From Hyphomonadaceae bacterium UBA4763 (GTDB lineage: Bacteria; Pseudomonadota; Alphaproteobacteria; Caulobacterales; Aquidulcibacteraceae), in contig DHHV01000097.1 of assembly GCA_002403455.1 (NCBI GenBank), forward strand, positions 1 to 22,813: a stretch of 22,813 bases of DNA, given 5' to 3'. Of the stretch, positions 7,543 to 15,598 are shown piece by piece. The position numbers were made by a program, and so were the translations under genes. Under the pieces are notes generated by a model. The model searched no databases, was not told the origin of the DNA, and saw only the letters and a list, made by a program, of their open reading frames with translations. Every line of letters starts with the position of its first letter. The stretch's first letter is position 1.

Positions 7543-8166
7543 ATGAGACCTCTTCTTGTCGCTTTGCTCGCCGCGGTAGCGACAGCGGCGTCCAGCGCAG
7601 CGGCGCCGGCGTTGGCCGACAAATGGGACCCGCGCAAAGAGCAAAGCCGCGCGCGCGGCGATCTTGGCCGCGCCGAAGCCGCCGCCGAAGCATTTCTGGC
7701 CGCCAATCCGTCTTTGGACGTCTATTTTGACGAAGCCTATGGCTATGCGATTTTGCCGACGATCACCAAGGGCGCCATCGGCATTGGCGGGGCGCGCGGC
7801 GAGGGCATCGTCTATGCGCAAGGCAAGCCGACCCATCAGGTGTTCATGACCCAGGTGACCGTTGGCCTGCAATTGGGCGGCCGGCGCTATTCGGAGCTGA
7901 TTTTCTTCCGCGATGCCGACGCTTATCAAGCCTTCATCGACGGGGAATTCGAATTATCGGCCAACGCCAACGCCATCGTCGCGACCGATGGGGCGAGCGC
8001 CACCAATTCTTATCACGACGGGCTGGCGATTTTCCTGCTCGACAAGGTCGGCGCGATGTTCGACGCGAGCATCGGCGGTCAAAGCTTCAATGTCCGCCCG
8101 CTGCCGGAAGCCGCGCCGACGACGGCCAAGAATGCCCGCGTGCCATGGGAAGACGGCATCCGCTAA
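7543..8166 (+). CDS. Secreted SYLF-domain (YSC84-like) lipid-binding protein
   Basis: The 207-residue product has an Ala-rich signal peptide (residues 1-25, ending APALA before DKW) and then a SYLF domain. Signs of the domain are the FDEAYGYAILPTITKGAIGIGGARGEGIVY opening, the QVTVGLQLGGRRYSELIFF core and the GLAIFLLDKVGAMFDASIGGQSF close. SYLF domains bind phosphoinositides in eukaryotes; bacterial exported members are thought to interact with lipid at the envelope, but their job is largely unknown. The ATG at 7543 has GGAAGGA upstream; a GTG at 7510 in frame is less likely because it would put extra residues before the signal peptide. Its stop is only 11 bases from the convergent dehydrogenase stop. 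Confidence 0.88.
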   Translation: MRPLLVALLAAVATAASSAAAPALADKWDPRKEQSRARGDLGRAEAAAEAFLAANPSLDVYFDEAYGYAILPTITKGAIGIGGARGEGIVYAQGKPTHQVFMTQVTVGLQLGGRRYSELIFFRDADAYQAFIDGEFELSANANAIVATDGASATNSYHDGLAIFLLDKVGAMFDASIGGQSFNVRPLPEAAPTTAKNARVPWEDGIR

Positions 8167-8177
8167 ACGGCGGCGCG

Positions 8178-9056
8178 TTAACGGGTGGGGACCGGCTTTT
8201 CGCCGCGATAATCATAGAACCCGCGCTTGGTCTTGCGGCCAAGCCAGCCTGCTTCGACATATTTGACCAGCAGCGGACAGGGGCGATATTTCGAATCGCC
8301 AAGCCCCTCATACAGCACCTGCATGATCGACAAACAGGTGTCGAGACCGATGAAATCAGCCAGTTCCAGCGGCCCCATCGGGTGATTGGCCCCGAGCCGC
8401 ATGGCGATATCGATCGATTCTACCGTGCCGACGCCTTCATAGAGCGTATAGACCGCTTCGTTGATCATCGGCATCAGCACGCGATTGACGATGAAAGCGG
8501 GGAAGTCTTCGGCATTGGTGACGGTCTTGTCGAGCCGCGCCGCAAAGCCGAGCGCCATGTCATAGGTTTCTTGGTCCGTCGCCAACCCGCGGATCACCTC
8601 AACCAGCTTCATCAGCGGCACTGGGTTCATGAAATGCAGGCCGATAAATTTCTCCGGCCGCCCGGTGGCGGCCCCGAGCCGCGTGATCGAAATCGACGAG
8701 GTATTGGTCGCCAAATAGGCGTCGGCGCGCAGAACCGCCGTTAGATTTTTGAAAATCGCCCGCTTGATTTCGTCATTTTCGGTTGCCGCCTCGATGGCGA
8801 GGTCGACGTCCGCGAAATCAGCCAGATTTTCAGCGCTGCGAATGCGCGCGATCGCCGCGACCGGCGCATCCGGGCCGATCAGGCCGCGCGCGGCTTGTCG
8901 GCCAAGATTACGCTCGATATCGGCAAGTCCCGCTTTCAGCCGCTCGGCTGATACATCATGCAGGCGCACGTCATAGCCCGCCAGCGCGCAAACATGGGCG
9001 ATGCCTGCGCCCATTTGGCCAGCGCCAACGACGCCGATCGTTTTCAGCTCGGCCAT
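8178..9056 (-). CDS. hbd: 3-hydroxybutyryl-CoA / 3-hydroxyacyl-CoA dehydrogenase
   Basis: A 292-residue NAD-dependent dehydrogenase that oxidises 3-hydroxyacyl-CoA to 3-ketoacyl-CoA (or the reverse) in fatty-acid or butanoate metabolism. The dinucleotide-binding motif GVVGAGQMGAGIA is at 8-20. The catalytic dyad is His141 (GLHFMNPVPLMKLVE) with Glu153. Ser120 (NTSSIS) and Asn191 (NRVLMPMINEA) are in place, and the C-terminal domain closes with GRKTKRGFYDY. It is a single-domain enzyme with no hydratase fusion. The ATG at 9056 is preferred; an open frame upstream to 9179 adds 41 non-conserved residues, although a GGAGG near a TTG in that stretch leaves a longer form possible. Downstream of the dcw genes but separated from murG by 198 bases. 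Confidence 0.93.
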   Translation of the reverse strand: MAELKTIGVVGAGQMGAGIAHVCALAGYDVRLHDVSAERLKAGLADIERNLGRQAARGLIGPDAPVAAIARIRSAENLADFADVDLAIEAATENDEIKRAIFKNLTAVLRADAYLATNTSSISITRLGAATGRPEKFIGLHFMNPVPLMKLVEVIRGLATDQETYDMALGFAARLDKTVTNAEDFPAFIVNRVLMPMINEAVYTLYEGVGTVESIDIAMRLGANHPMGPLELADFIGLDTCLSIMQVLYEGLGDSKYRPCPLLVKYVEAGWLGRKTKRGFYDYRGEKPVPTR

Positions 9057-9210
9057 ATGTCTTTCGAAACTTTCTGTTGATCCAGCACGGGCCGCTTTTC
9101 TGCACGCCTGCCGCGGTGGCGGCAAGCGATTTTGCACGCGAGTAGCCCGCGACGGCAAAAGAAGTCCTCCAAGATTCACGATTTTAGCGGTCGTTACAAA
9201 CTGATCGGCG

Positions 9211-9228
9211 TTGGCGATGCATCTCCAA
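9211..9228. repeat. Operator-like imperfect palindrome between murG and hbd
   Basis: TTGGCGATGCATCTCCAA is an inverted repeat with eight of nine matching pairs and no spacer, in the 198-base gap after murG and upstream of the dehydrogenase gene. It could be a regulator site for hbd; a terminator for murG is less likely as no T tract follows. Confidence 0.3.
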
Positions 9229-9254
9229 TCGTCGGCTCACCCATTGAAACGTCG

Positions 9255-10364
9255 CTAAAAGGCAAGCTTCTCCGCCAAATCGGCCAAGGCTTCCGCAGCG
9301 AGTGGCTGACCCACGCGGGCCGCCGCCGCCGCGCGCCGCGCGAGGCCCTCGGGGTCGGTTAAGCGCTCGGCCAGCAGGCTGGCGAGGCGTTCCGGCGTGA
9401 AATCGGCCTCGGCGATCACATCGCAGGCTCCGGCATGAGCCAACCCTTCCGCATTGGCGGTCTGGTGATCATCCATCGCCGCCGCAAATGGGATCAGCAC
9501 GGCTGGCCGTCCCGCCGCCGCCAATTCCGACACGGTCGAGGCCCCAGCGCGCGCGATGACAAGGTGGGCTTGCGCCAGCCTTGCGCCCATATCGCGAAAA
9601 AACGGAGACAGCTCCGCCGCAATGCCGGCTGTTTCATAAACCGCGCGCACGTCGGCAATCTGTTCTTCACGCACCTGGTGGGTGATTTGCAGGCGCGCCC
9701 GCGTCTGCGCGTCCAATTGGGCGAAAGCCGCAGGCGGTACGGCGCCGAACAATTTGGCGCCTTGGCTGCCGCCGGTGATCAACACGCGCAGCGCGCCGCC
9801 GGCGCTCGGCGGCGCATAAGCCGTGGCGCGCGCCTCCAGGATCGAGCCGCGCACCGGATTGCCGGTCAGATGATGGCGCGCCGTCGCCTTCGCCGGCAGT
9901 CGATCGAGCCGCGCAAAGCCCGAGGCCACTGCCTGCGCGCCGCCCGCAAACAAGCGGTTGACGCGCCCCAGCACGGCGTTTTGCTCGTGGATCAGCAACG
10001 GGATGGACCCCAGCCGCGCCGCCACCAAGGCCGGCACGCTCGGATAGCCGCCAAAGCCTGCGACGAGGCGCGGCCGCTCGGCGCCAAAGCGCTGCTGGGC
10101 CGCCCGCACGCCGGCAAAGATCGCTAGAGCGGCTTTCGCCATTTTCACCGGATTGACGGCGCTGATCGTTGCGGCTGGCACTTCGACGACGCTTTGCGCC
10201 GGAAAGCCGTCGGCATAACGCTTGCCGCGCGCATCGGTCATCAGCATGGTGCGCCAGCCGCGCGCCTGCATGGCTTGCGAAAACGCGGCCGCCGGGAACA
10301 TATGCCCGCCGGTGCCGCCGGCGGCGATTACGACCAGTTTGGGGCGGGAAAATCCGTCTTTCAT
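9255..10364 (-). CDS. murG: MurG, lipid II-forming N-acetylglucosaminyl transferase
   Basis: MurG adds GlcNAc from UDP-GlcNAc to lipid I on the inner face of the cytoplasmic membrane, giving lipid II. The 369-residue chain has the first glycine-rich loop AAGGTGGHMFPA at 14-25, a second one at LITGGSQGAKLF, and the acceptor and donor half motifs HEQNAVLGRVN and ARAGASTVSELAAAGRPAVLIPFAAAMDDHQTANAE. Its ATG overlaps the ftsW TGA by four bases, so translation is probably coupled. It is the last dcw gene in this window; murC and murB, which usually follow, are absent. Confidence 0.97.
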   Translation of the reverse strand: MKDGFSRPKLVVIAAGGTGGHMFPAAAFSQAMQARGWRTMLMTDARGKRYADGFPAQSVVEVPAATISAVNPVKMAKAALAIFAGVRAAQQRFGAERPRLVAGFGGYPSVPALVAARLGSIPLLIHEQNAVLGRVNRLFAGGAQAVASGFARLDRLPAKATARHHLTGNPVRGSILEARATAYAPPSAGGALRVLITGGSQGAKLFGAVPPAAFAQLDAQTRARLQITHQVREEQIADVRAVYETAGIAAELSPFFRDMGARLAQAHLVIARAGASTVSELAAAGRPAVLIPFAAAMDDHQTANAEGLAHAGACDVIAEADFTPERLASLLAERLTDPEGLARRAAAAARVGQPLAAEALADLAEKLAF

Positions 10365-11563
10365 GCGACCCGATCTAGATCAGACGGCGACGGCGAATAG
10401 GCCAGCGCGCGCTTGCGGGTCAGCGCCAGTACCGCGCCCAGCGTCAAGGCGATTCCGATCATGGACGAACCGCCATAGGAAATGAACGGCAAGGTCATGC
10501 CCTTGGTGGGCGCCAGCTGCACATTGACGAGCATGTGGATCATGGCTTGCACGCCGACCAGCAACAGCAAGCCGCTAGCGGCAAACCGCGCAAAGGGGTC
10601 GACCAGCCGACGCGCCCGCGCCAATCCGCCAAGACATAAAGCTGCAAATACCGCAACAATGCCCAGCAAGCCAACCAGGCCCAATTCCTCGCCGATCACC
10701 GCAAAGACAAAATCGGAATGGGCGTCCGGCAGCTGATATTTGACCTCGCCCTCGCCCGGACCGACGCCGATCAGACCGCCATGCGAAATCGCGTCGAGCG
10801 AGCGATTGATCTGCAGATCATCGGCCTTGGCGCCCTCCCAGCCGAAAAACGCATTGATGCGGCGCTGGACATACTCGACCGTGAAATAAAGTACGACCAG
10901 CCCCGCCGCGCCGGCCCCCGCCATCCCGGCCAGCAGCCGCCACGGCGCCCCGCCCGCCATCAATAAAGCGCCAACCACCACAGCCAGCAAAGCGGTCTGG
11001 CCGTAATCGGGCTGTAGCGCCAACAAGCCAGCGCCCGCCCCCAATAATCCCAAACTGAGCCAGATCCCTGGAAAGCGCGGCCGGCCGGCTTTGGCGGCCA
11101 ACGCCATCGCGACGACGATCACCAGACTGGGCTTGAGCAATTCCGACGGTTGCAATTGGAAGCCCATCGGCAGACGCAGCCAGCGCGCGCTGCCTTGCAC
11201 CGTCGTGCCGACCAGCACCAGCCCGGCCGTCAGCAAAGAGGCGACAACAAACAACGCCAAGCCGAAACGCTTGATATCGACCGGCCGCGCGAGGCTCACC
11301 GTCATCATGGTCAATGCCGCCGCCAGCGCGAAGACGCCATGACGCAAAGTAAAACCATAGGCATTGCTCAATTGTTCGCGCGCCGCGCCCGCCGGTCCCG
11401 CCGCCAGCGAGGCCATGACGCCGCCGCCCAGCAACAATAGGGCCGAGACCAAAATAAGCGGATCAATGGTTTGACGCCATTCGGCGATCAGCGATCGGTC
11501 CGAGCGCGTCAGCCCGTCGCGCAAGAACGATGCGGATGCACCCGGCGCGAGCGGCCGGCTCAT
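10361..11563 (-). CDS. ftsW: FtsW, septal SEDS peptidoglycan polymerase
   Basis: FtsW is the division-specific SEDS glycosyltransferase that polymerises lipid II with its partner FtsI. The 400-residue protein is strongly hydrophobic with about ten membrane segments. Family signatures are LPMGFQLQPSELLKPSLVIVVA and the C-terminal LAPTKGMTLPFISYGGSSMIG. The soluble N-terminus (about 30 residues) is rich in Arg and Asp. It overlaps murD upstream and murG downstream by ATGA each. FtsI is encoded in the same operon, consistent with a working SEDS-bPBP pair. Confidence 0.97.
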   Translation of the reverse strand: MSRPLAPGASASFLRDGLTRSDRSLIAEWRQTIDPLILVSALLLLGGGVMASLAAGPAGAAREQLSNAYGFTLRHGVFALAAALTMMTVSLARPVDIKRFGLALFVVASLLTAGLVLVGTTVQGSARWLRLPMGFQLQPSELLKPSLVIVVAMALAAKAGRPRFPGIWLSLGLLGAGAGLLALQPDYGQTALLAVVVGALLMAGGAPWRLLAGMAGAGAAGLVVLYFTVEYVQRRINAFFGWEGAKADDLQINRSLDAISHGGLIGVGPGEGEVKYQLPDAHSDFVFAVIGEELGLVGLLGIVAVFAALCLGGLARARRLVDPFARFAASGLLLLVGVQAMIHMLVNVQLAPTKGMTLPFISYGGSSMIGIALTLGAVLALTRKRALAYSPSPSDLDRVA

Positions 11564-12981
11564 TGCGCGGCCCCCCGCATTAACGTCATCGACAAATGCG
11601 CGACGCCTTGCTTGAAGGCGTCGCCACGTTGCTCGTAATCACGGAACTGGTCGAAACTGGCGCAGGCGGGGGAAAACAACACGATCGCTTCGCGGGCCGG
11701 ATCAAGGCTCGCCGCCTCGAACGCCGCGGCGATCGCCGTCTCAAGCGTGCCGCATTTGACAATCGGGACCTTGCCCGCCAGCGTTTCGGCAAAGGCGTCT
11801 TGCGCCGCGCCGATCAAAAACGCCTGCGCCATGCGCGGAAACAAATCGGCGAGATCGTCAATGCCGCCTTCTTTGGCGACCCCACCGGCGATCCAATAGA
11901 CCTTCGGATAAGCGCTCAAGGCCTGGCGGGCGGCGTCGCTATTGGTCGCCTTTGAATCATTGATAAAGCGCACGCGGTCGATCTGGCCGGCCGCCTCCAT
12001 CCGATGCGGCAGACCGGGAAAGGTCGTGATCGCGGCGAAGATCTCCTTGCCGTCAATGCCCAGCGCCCGCGCGGCGGCGTAAGCGGCGGCGGCGTTTTGC
12101 CAATTATGGCGGCCGGGCAACGCGCTTGCCCGCTGCAAATCGCCGATCCGCGTCGAATTGGCGTTGAGGCAATCATAGACCATGCCAGCGGCGACGCTCA
12201 CGCCTTCGCCCAGCACTTGGCTGGCCGAAACCGGCACAACTTGCGCGGCGCCAGGGCGCAAGCGCAGCCGCATCGCCGTCCGCTCGGTATAGGCGTCATC
12301 GACGGCGATAATGGCGGTGCACGTCTCGTCCTGGTTGCGGAAGATCCGCTCCTTCGCCGCCCAATAGCCGGCCATGCCGCCATGCCGCGCTAAATGGTCG
12401 GGCGTTAGGTTCAAAAACACCGCTACATCGCAACGCAAGCTGTCGGCGAGCTCCAGCTGATAAGACGACAATTCCAGCACGTAAATCGCGCGCGCATGCG
12501 GCGGCGACATGCCCAGCACGCCCAAGCCGATATTGCCGCCGACCCGCGCATCGCGCCCGCAAACCGTCAGGATATGGCCGATCAGCGCCGTCGTTGTCGA
12601 TTTGCCATTGGTGCCGGTCACCCCAATGATCTTTGGGCGGATTTTCGCCGGCAAGGCGTTCACGGCGCGCGCAAACAGCTCGATATCGCCAATGATCGGC
12701 GTGCCGACCAGGCGCGCCAACTCAACCACGCGGTGCGGGGCGGGGTGGGTATGGGCAATGCCAGGCGACAGCACCAAAGCAGCGATGTCGCGCCAATCGC
12801 GGCGGTTGATATCCGCCAGCGGCACGCCTTCGGCCGCCGCTTTGGCGCGGGCCTCTTCATTGTCGTCCCAGGCGAGCACCCGCGCGCCGCCGGCCTTCAG
12901 CGCCAAAGCCGCCGTGATCCCGGTGCGGCCCATGCCGAAAACCGCGACATTTTTGCCCTCAAATTCAACCACCGGGATCAT
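11560..12981 (-). CDS. murD: MurD, UDP-MurNAc-L-Ala:D-Glu ligase
   Basis: This cytosolic ATP-dependent ligase adds D-glutamate to UDP-MurNAc-L-alanine. The 473-residue chain has an N-terminal UDP-binding Rossmann region (KNVAVFGMGRTGI, 10-22), the ATP loop GVTGTNGKSTTTALI (about 120-134), and the C-terminal motif FINDSKATNSDA with YWIAGGVAKEGG. The ATG at 12981 lies 8 bases after the mraY stop and has AAGGCG upstream. An alternative start at 13047 would overlap mraY by 58 bases without family support. This is the only dcw junction in the window without a 4-base overlap. Confidence 0.97.
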   Translation of the reverse strand: MIPVVEFEGKNVAVFGMGRTGITAALALKAGGARVLAWDDNEEARAKAAAEGVPLADINRRDWRDIAALVLSPGIAHTHPAPHRVVELARLVGTPIIGDIELFARAVNALPAKIRPKIIGVTGTNGKSTTTALIGHILTVCGRDARVGGNIGLGVLGMSPPHARAIYVLELSSYQLELADSLRCDVAVFLNLTPDHLARHGGMAGYWAAKERIFRNQDETCTAIIAVDDAYTERTAMRLRLRPGAAQVVPVSASQVLGEGVSVAAGMVYDCLNANSTRIGDLQRASALPGRHNWQNAAAAYAAARALGIDGKEIFAAITTFPGLPHRMEAAGQIDRVRFINDSKATNSDAARQALSAYPKVYWIAGGVAKEGGIDDLADLFPRMAQAFLIGAAQDAFAETLAGKVPIVKCGTLETAIAAAFEAASLDPAREAIVLFSPACASFDQFRDYEQRGDAFKQGVAHLSMTLMRGAAQ

Positions 12982-12989
12982 GCGGCGCC

Positions 12990-14183
12990 TTATCGCAATT
13001 TCAGCGTAGCGAGGCCGATCAGCGCCAACACGACCGAAATGATCCAAAACCGGATCACGATCGTCGGCTCCTTCCAGCCCAATTTCTCGAAATGATGATG
13101 GATCGGCGCCATCAGGAAGATGCGCTTTTTGGTGAGGCGGTAATAGCCGACCTGGATCATCACCGAGACCGCTTCCATCACAAACAGCCCGCCCACGATG
13201 GCAAGGACGATCTCGTGCTTGGACGCGACGGCGACCGCGCCCAGCATGCCGCCGAGCGCGAGCGAGCCCGTATCGCCCATGAACACCATGGCCGGCGGCG
13301 CATTATACCAGAGAAAGCCGAGCCCTGCGCCAATCAACGCGCCCAGCAACACGGCGATTTCGCCGGTGCCCGGGGTGAAATGCAATTGCAGATAATCCGA
13401 AAACAGCTTGTTGCCGGCAAGATAAGTAATCGCGCCAAAGGTCAGCGCCGCCAGCATGACCGGGCCGATCGCCAAGCCGTCGAGGCCGTCGGTCAAGTTC
13501 ACGGCATTGCCTGCCCCAACGATGACGAACATACCAAACACCAGGGCCAACGGGCCAAGATTAATCAGCACGTCCTTGAAAAAGGGCAGCGCCACGGAGG
13601 TTTCAAACCCGTCCGGCGCGGTGCCCCGCGCGCTGGTAAAGCTTTGGGTGATCGCCCCCAGCCCATCGGCAAAAACTTGCGCCGGCCCCCAAGCGGCTGC
13701 GCCCGCGGTCGTTTGCCCGGCATGCAGGCCCATGATCACGATGGTCGCGACGCCGGCGATCGAGAACTCAAAGAACAGCCGCAATCGCCCCGACAGGCCG
13801 TCATGCTTTTGCTTGGTGACCTTCTTGAAGTCATCGACAAAGCCAATGAGCCCAAACCCCATGGTCACAAACAACACTACCCAGACATAGGGATTGCGCA
13901 GATCGGCCCATAATAACCCGCCGGCGCCAAGGCCGATCAGGATCATGAACCCGCCCATGGTCGGGGTGCCCTTTTTGGTGAGCAAATGGCTCTCCGGGCC
14001 GTCAGCGCGGATTGGCTGGCCCTTGCCCTGTTTGCGGCGCAGCCAATTGATCATGGGTCGGCCGATCATGAACACCACTAACAAGGCCGTCGCCAAGGCC
14101 ATCCCCGTGCGAAATGTTTGGTACTGAAACAAATTGAACAAGGTGAATTGATCGGCGAAAGGCGCCGTCAGCAAATAAATCAT
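12990..14183 (-). CDS. mraY: MraY, phospho-MurNAc-pentapeptide transferase
   Basis: MraY moves phospho-MurNAc-pentapeptide from UDP to undecaprenyl phosphate, making lipid I in the cytoplasmic membrane. Catalytic aspartates are visible at 117-118 (GFVDDFKK) and 232/235 (NLTDGLDGL), and the nucleotide-binding triple histidine at 362-364 (APIHHHFEKLGW). About ten membrane segments are present. At 397 residues it is longer than the 360 or so typical of gammaproteobacterial members. The extra length sits between about 154 and 198, a stretch rich in Ala, Gly, Ser and Thr that probably forms a periplasmic loop; alphaproteobacterial MraY proteins often carry an insert here. AAGGGGGACAGGA precedes the ATG. 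Confidence 0.97.
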   Translation of the reverse strand: MIYLLTAPFADQFTLFNLFQYQTFRTGMALATALLVVFMIGRPMINWLRRKQGKGQPIRADGPESHLLTKKGTPTMGGFMILIGLGAGGLLWADLRNPYVWVVLFVTMGFGLIGFVDDFKKVTKQKHDGLSGRLRLFFEFSIAGVATIVIMGLHAGQTTAGAAAWGPAQVFADGLGAITQSFTSARGTAPDGFETSVALPFFKDVLINLGPLALVFGMFVIVGAGNAVNLTDGLDGLAIGPVMLAALTFGAITYLAGNKLFSDYLQLHFTPGTGEIAVLLGALIGAGLGFLWYNAPPAMVFMGDTGSLALGGMLGAVAVASKHEIVLAIVGGLFVMEAVSVMIQVGYYRLTKKRIFLMAPIHHHFEKLGWKEPTIVIRFWIISVVLALIGLATLKLR

Positions 14184-15598
14184 TCCTGTCCCCCTTGCGA
14201 TTGCGCAAGTCGAGTAAGCTCTTCCACCACGAAGCTGATACGCGACCCATTGGAGCTTTTGGCCATCACTACATCGCCGGGGCGGATGGCCTCAATGAGG
14301 GCCGGCGCGAGCGCGTTGGCGCTGGGCGCAAAGGCCCCGCGCTGGGAAGGCGCCAGCGCCTCCCATAGATGCCGACTGCGCGCGCCAGCGCAGAAAACCA
14401 GATCAATCCGCGCCGCCGCTACATCCTGCGCCAACGCGGCGTGCAAGGCGTTTTCGTCGGGACCCAATTCCAGCATGTCGCCGATCACCGCGATGCGCCG
14501 GCCGCCTAGTCCGGTCGGCCGCGCGGCCAGCGCCTTGATCGCCGCCGCCATCGACATCGGATTGGCGTTGTAGGATTCATCGACCAGCATGAAACTGCCG
14601 CCGCCCGGCAAGCGCAATTCGCGCGCCGCGCCGCGCCCATCCAATGCGCCAAACCCGTCGAGCGCCGCCGCGCAAAGATCGACATCGGCGCCGAGCGCCT
14701 TCGCGCCCAGCAAAATCGCCGCTGCGGCATAGCCCCAATGCGCGCCGATCCCCTCGACCGTCACGTGGCGCAGGCGTCCTTCGATTTCGATGGCGATACG
14801 GGTGCGGCGCCCGTCCGTCTCCATCGCCCGCAGCCGCGCCGCGCACGCCTCGCCTTCGCCAAAGTACCATACCGGCGCGCCGAGCTGCGCCGCCGCCTTG
14901 GTCAAGCGCAGCGCATATGGATTATCGGCGTTGATGATTGCTGGCCCGCCGGGGACCAGTCCCTCGAAAATCTCCGCCTTGGCGTCGGCAATGCCCTCGA
15001 CCGAGTCGAAATTCTCCAAATGCACCGGCCCGATTGTCGTGACGATCGCCGCTTCCGGCGCGACCAGGCGTGTCAGCGGTCGGATCTCATCGGCATGGTT
15101 CATGCCGATCTCGAACACCGCAAACCGTGTCTGTTCCGGCAGACGCGTCAAGGTCAGCGGCACGCCGATATGGTTGTTGAGGCTCTTGGTCGGCGCATGG
15201 GTTGCGCCGATCCCGCCCAAAGCGCGCGCCAGCCCTTGCGTCACCGTCGTCTTGCCGACCGAGCCGGTGACGGCGATGCGCCGCGCCGAACTGCGCCGCC
15301 GCGCCGCTTCACCGAGCGCAGCTAACGCCGCCAGCACATCGCCGACCAGCACGCAGGGTCCCGCCTCGACGCAATCGGGGCGCGATATCACCGCGCCGGC
15401 CGCGCCGCGCGCAAACGCATCGGCAAGGAAATCATGGCCGTCGCGTTGGTCTTGCAGCGCAAAAAATACATCGCCCGGCTGCAAGCTGCGGCTATCAATC
15501 GAGATTCCGGTCGCGGCGAAGGGCGCCCCGACATGGCCATGCGTGGCCCGGGCGATGGCGTCCGCCGTCCATAGAGGCGTTTGATCAAGTGTCGTCAT
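14180..15598 (-). CDS. murF: MurF, D-Ala-D-Ala adding ligase
   Basis: MurF adds D-Ala-D-Ala to the UDP-MurNAc-tripeptide, the last cytosolic step of the stem peptide. The 472-residue protein has the Mur N-terminal region (GISIDSRSLQPGDVFFAL, 31-48), the ATP loop AVTGSVGKTTVTQ (109-121), KSLNNHIGVPLTL, the FEIGMNHADEI motif and the C-terminal DESYNANPMSM and VIGDMLELG motifs. It overlaps murE upstream and mraY downstream through ATGA. Nothing unusual was seen. Confidence 0.97.
   Translation of the reverse strand: MTTLDQTPLWTADAIARATHGHVGAPFAATGISIDSRSLQPGDVFFALQDQRDGHDFLADAFARGAAGAVISRPDCVEAGPCVLVGDVLAALAALGEAARRRSSARRIAVTGSVGKTTVTQGLARALGGIGATHAPTKSLNNHIGVPLTLTRLPEQTRFAVFEIGMNHADEIRPLTRLVAPEAAIVTTIGPVHLENFDSVEGIADAKAEIFEGLVPGGPAIINADNPYALRLTKAAAQLGAPVWYFGEGEACAARLRAMETDGRRTRIAIEIEGRLRHVTVEGIGAHWGYAAAAILLGAKALGADVDLCAAALDGFGALDGRGAARELRLPGGGSFMLVDESYNANPMSMAAAIKALAARPTGLGGRRIAVIGDMLELGPDENALHAALAQDVAAARIDLVFCAGARSRHLWEALAPSQRGAFAPSANALAPALIEAIRPGDVVMAKSSNGSRISFVVEELTRLAQSQGGQE

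Noticed and set aside
88..9254. Frequent GCGATCGC-like words through the window
   Set aside because: They occur mainly within coding sequence and fit the codon use of a GC-rich genome; no phased or clustered arrangement was seen.
13092..13913. Long plus-strand frame (273 codons) antisense to mraY
   Set aside because: It is a shadow of the conserved MraY reading frame; composition (Arg, His, Gln, Asp rich) matches other shadow frames.
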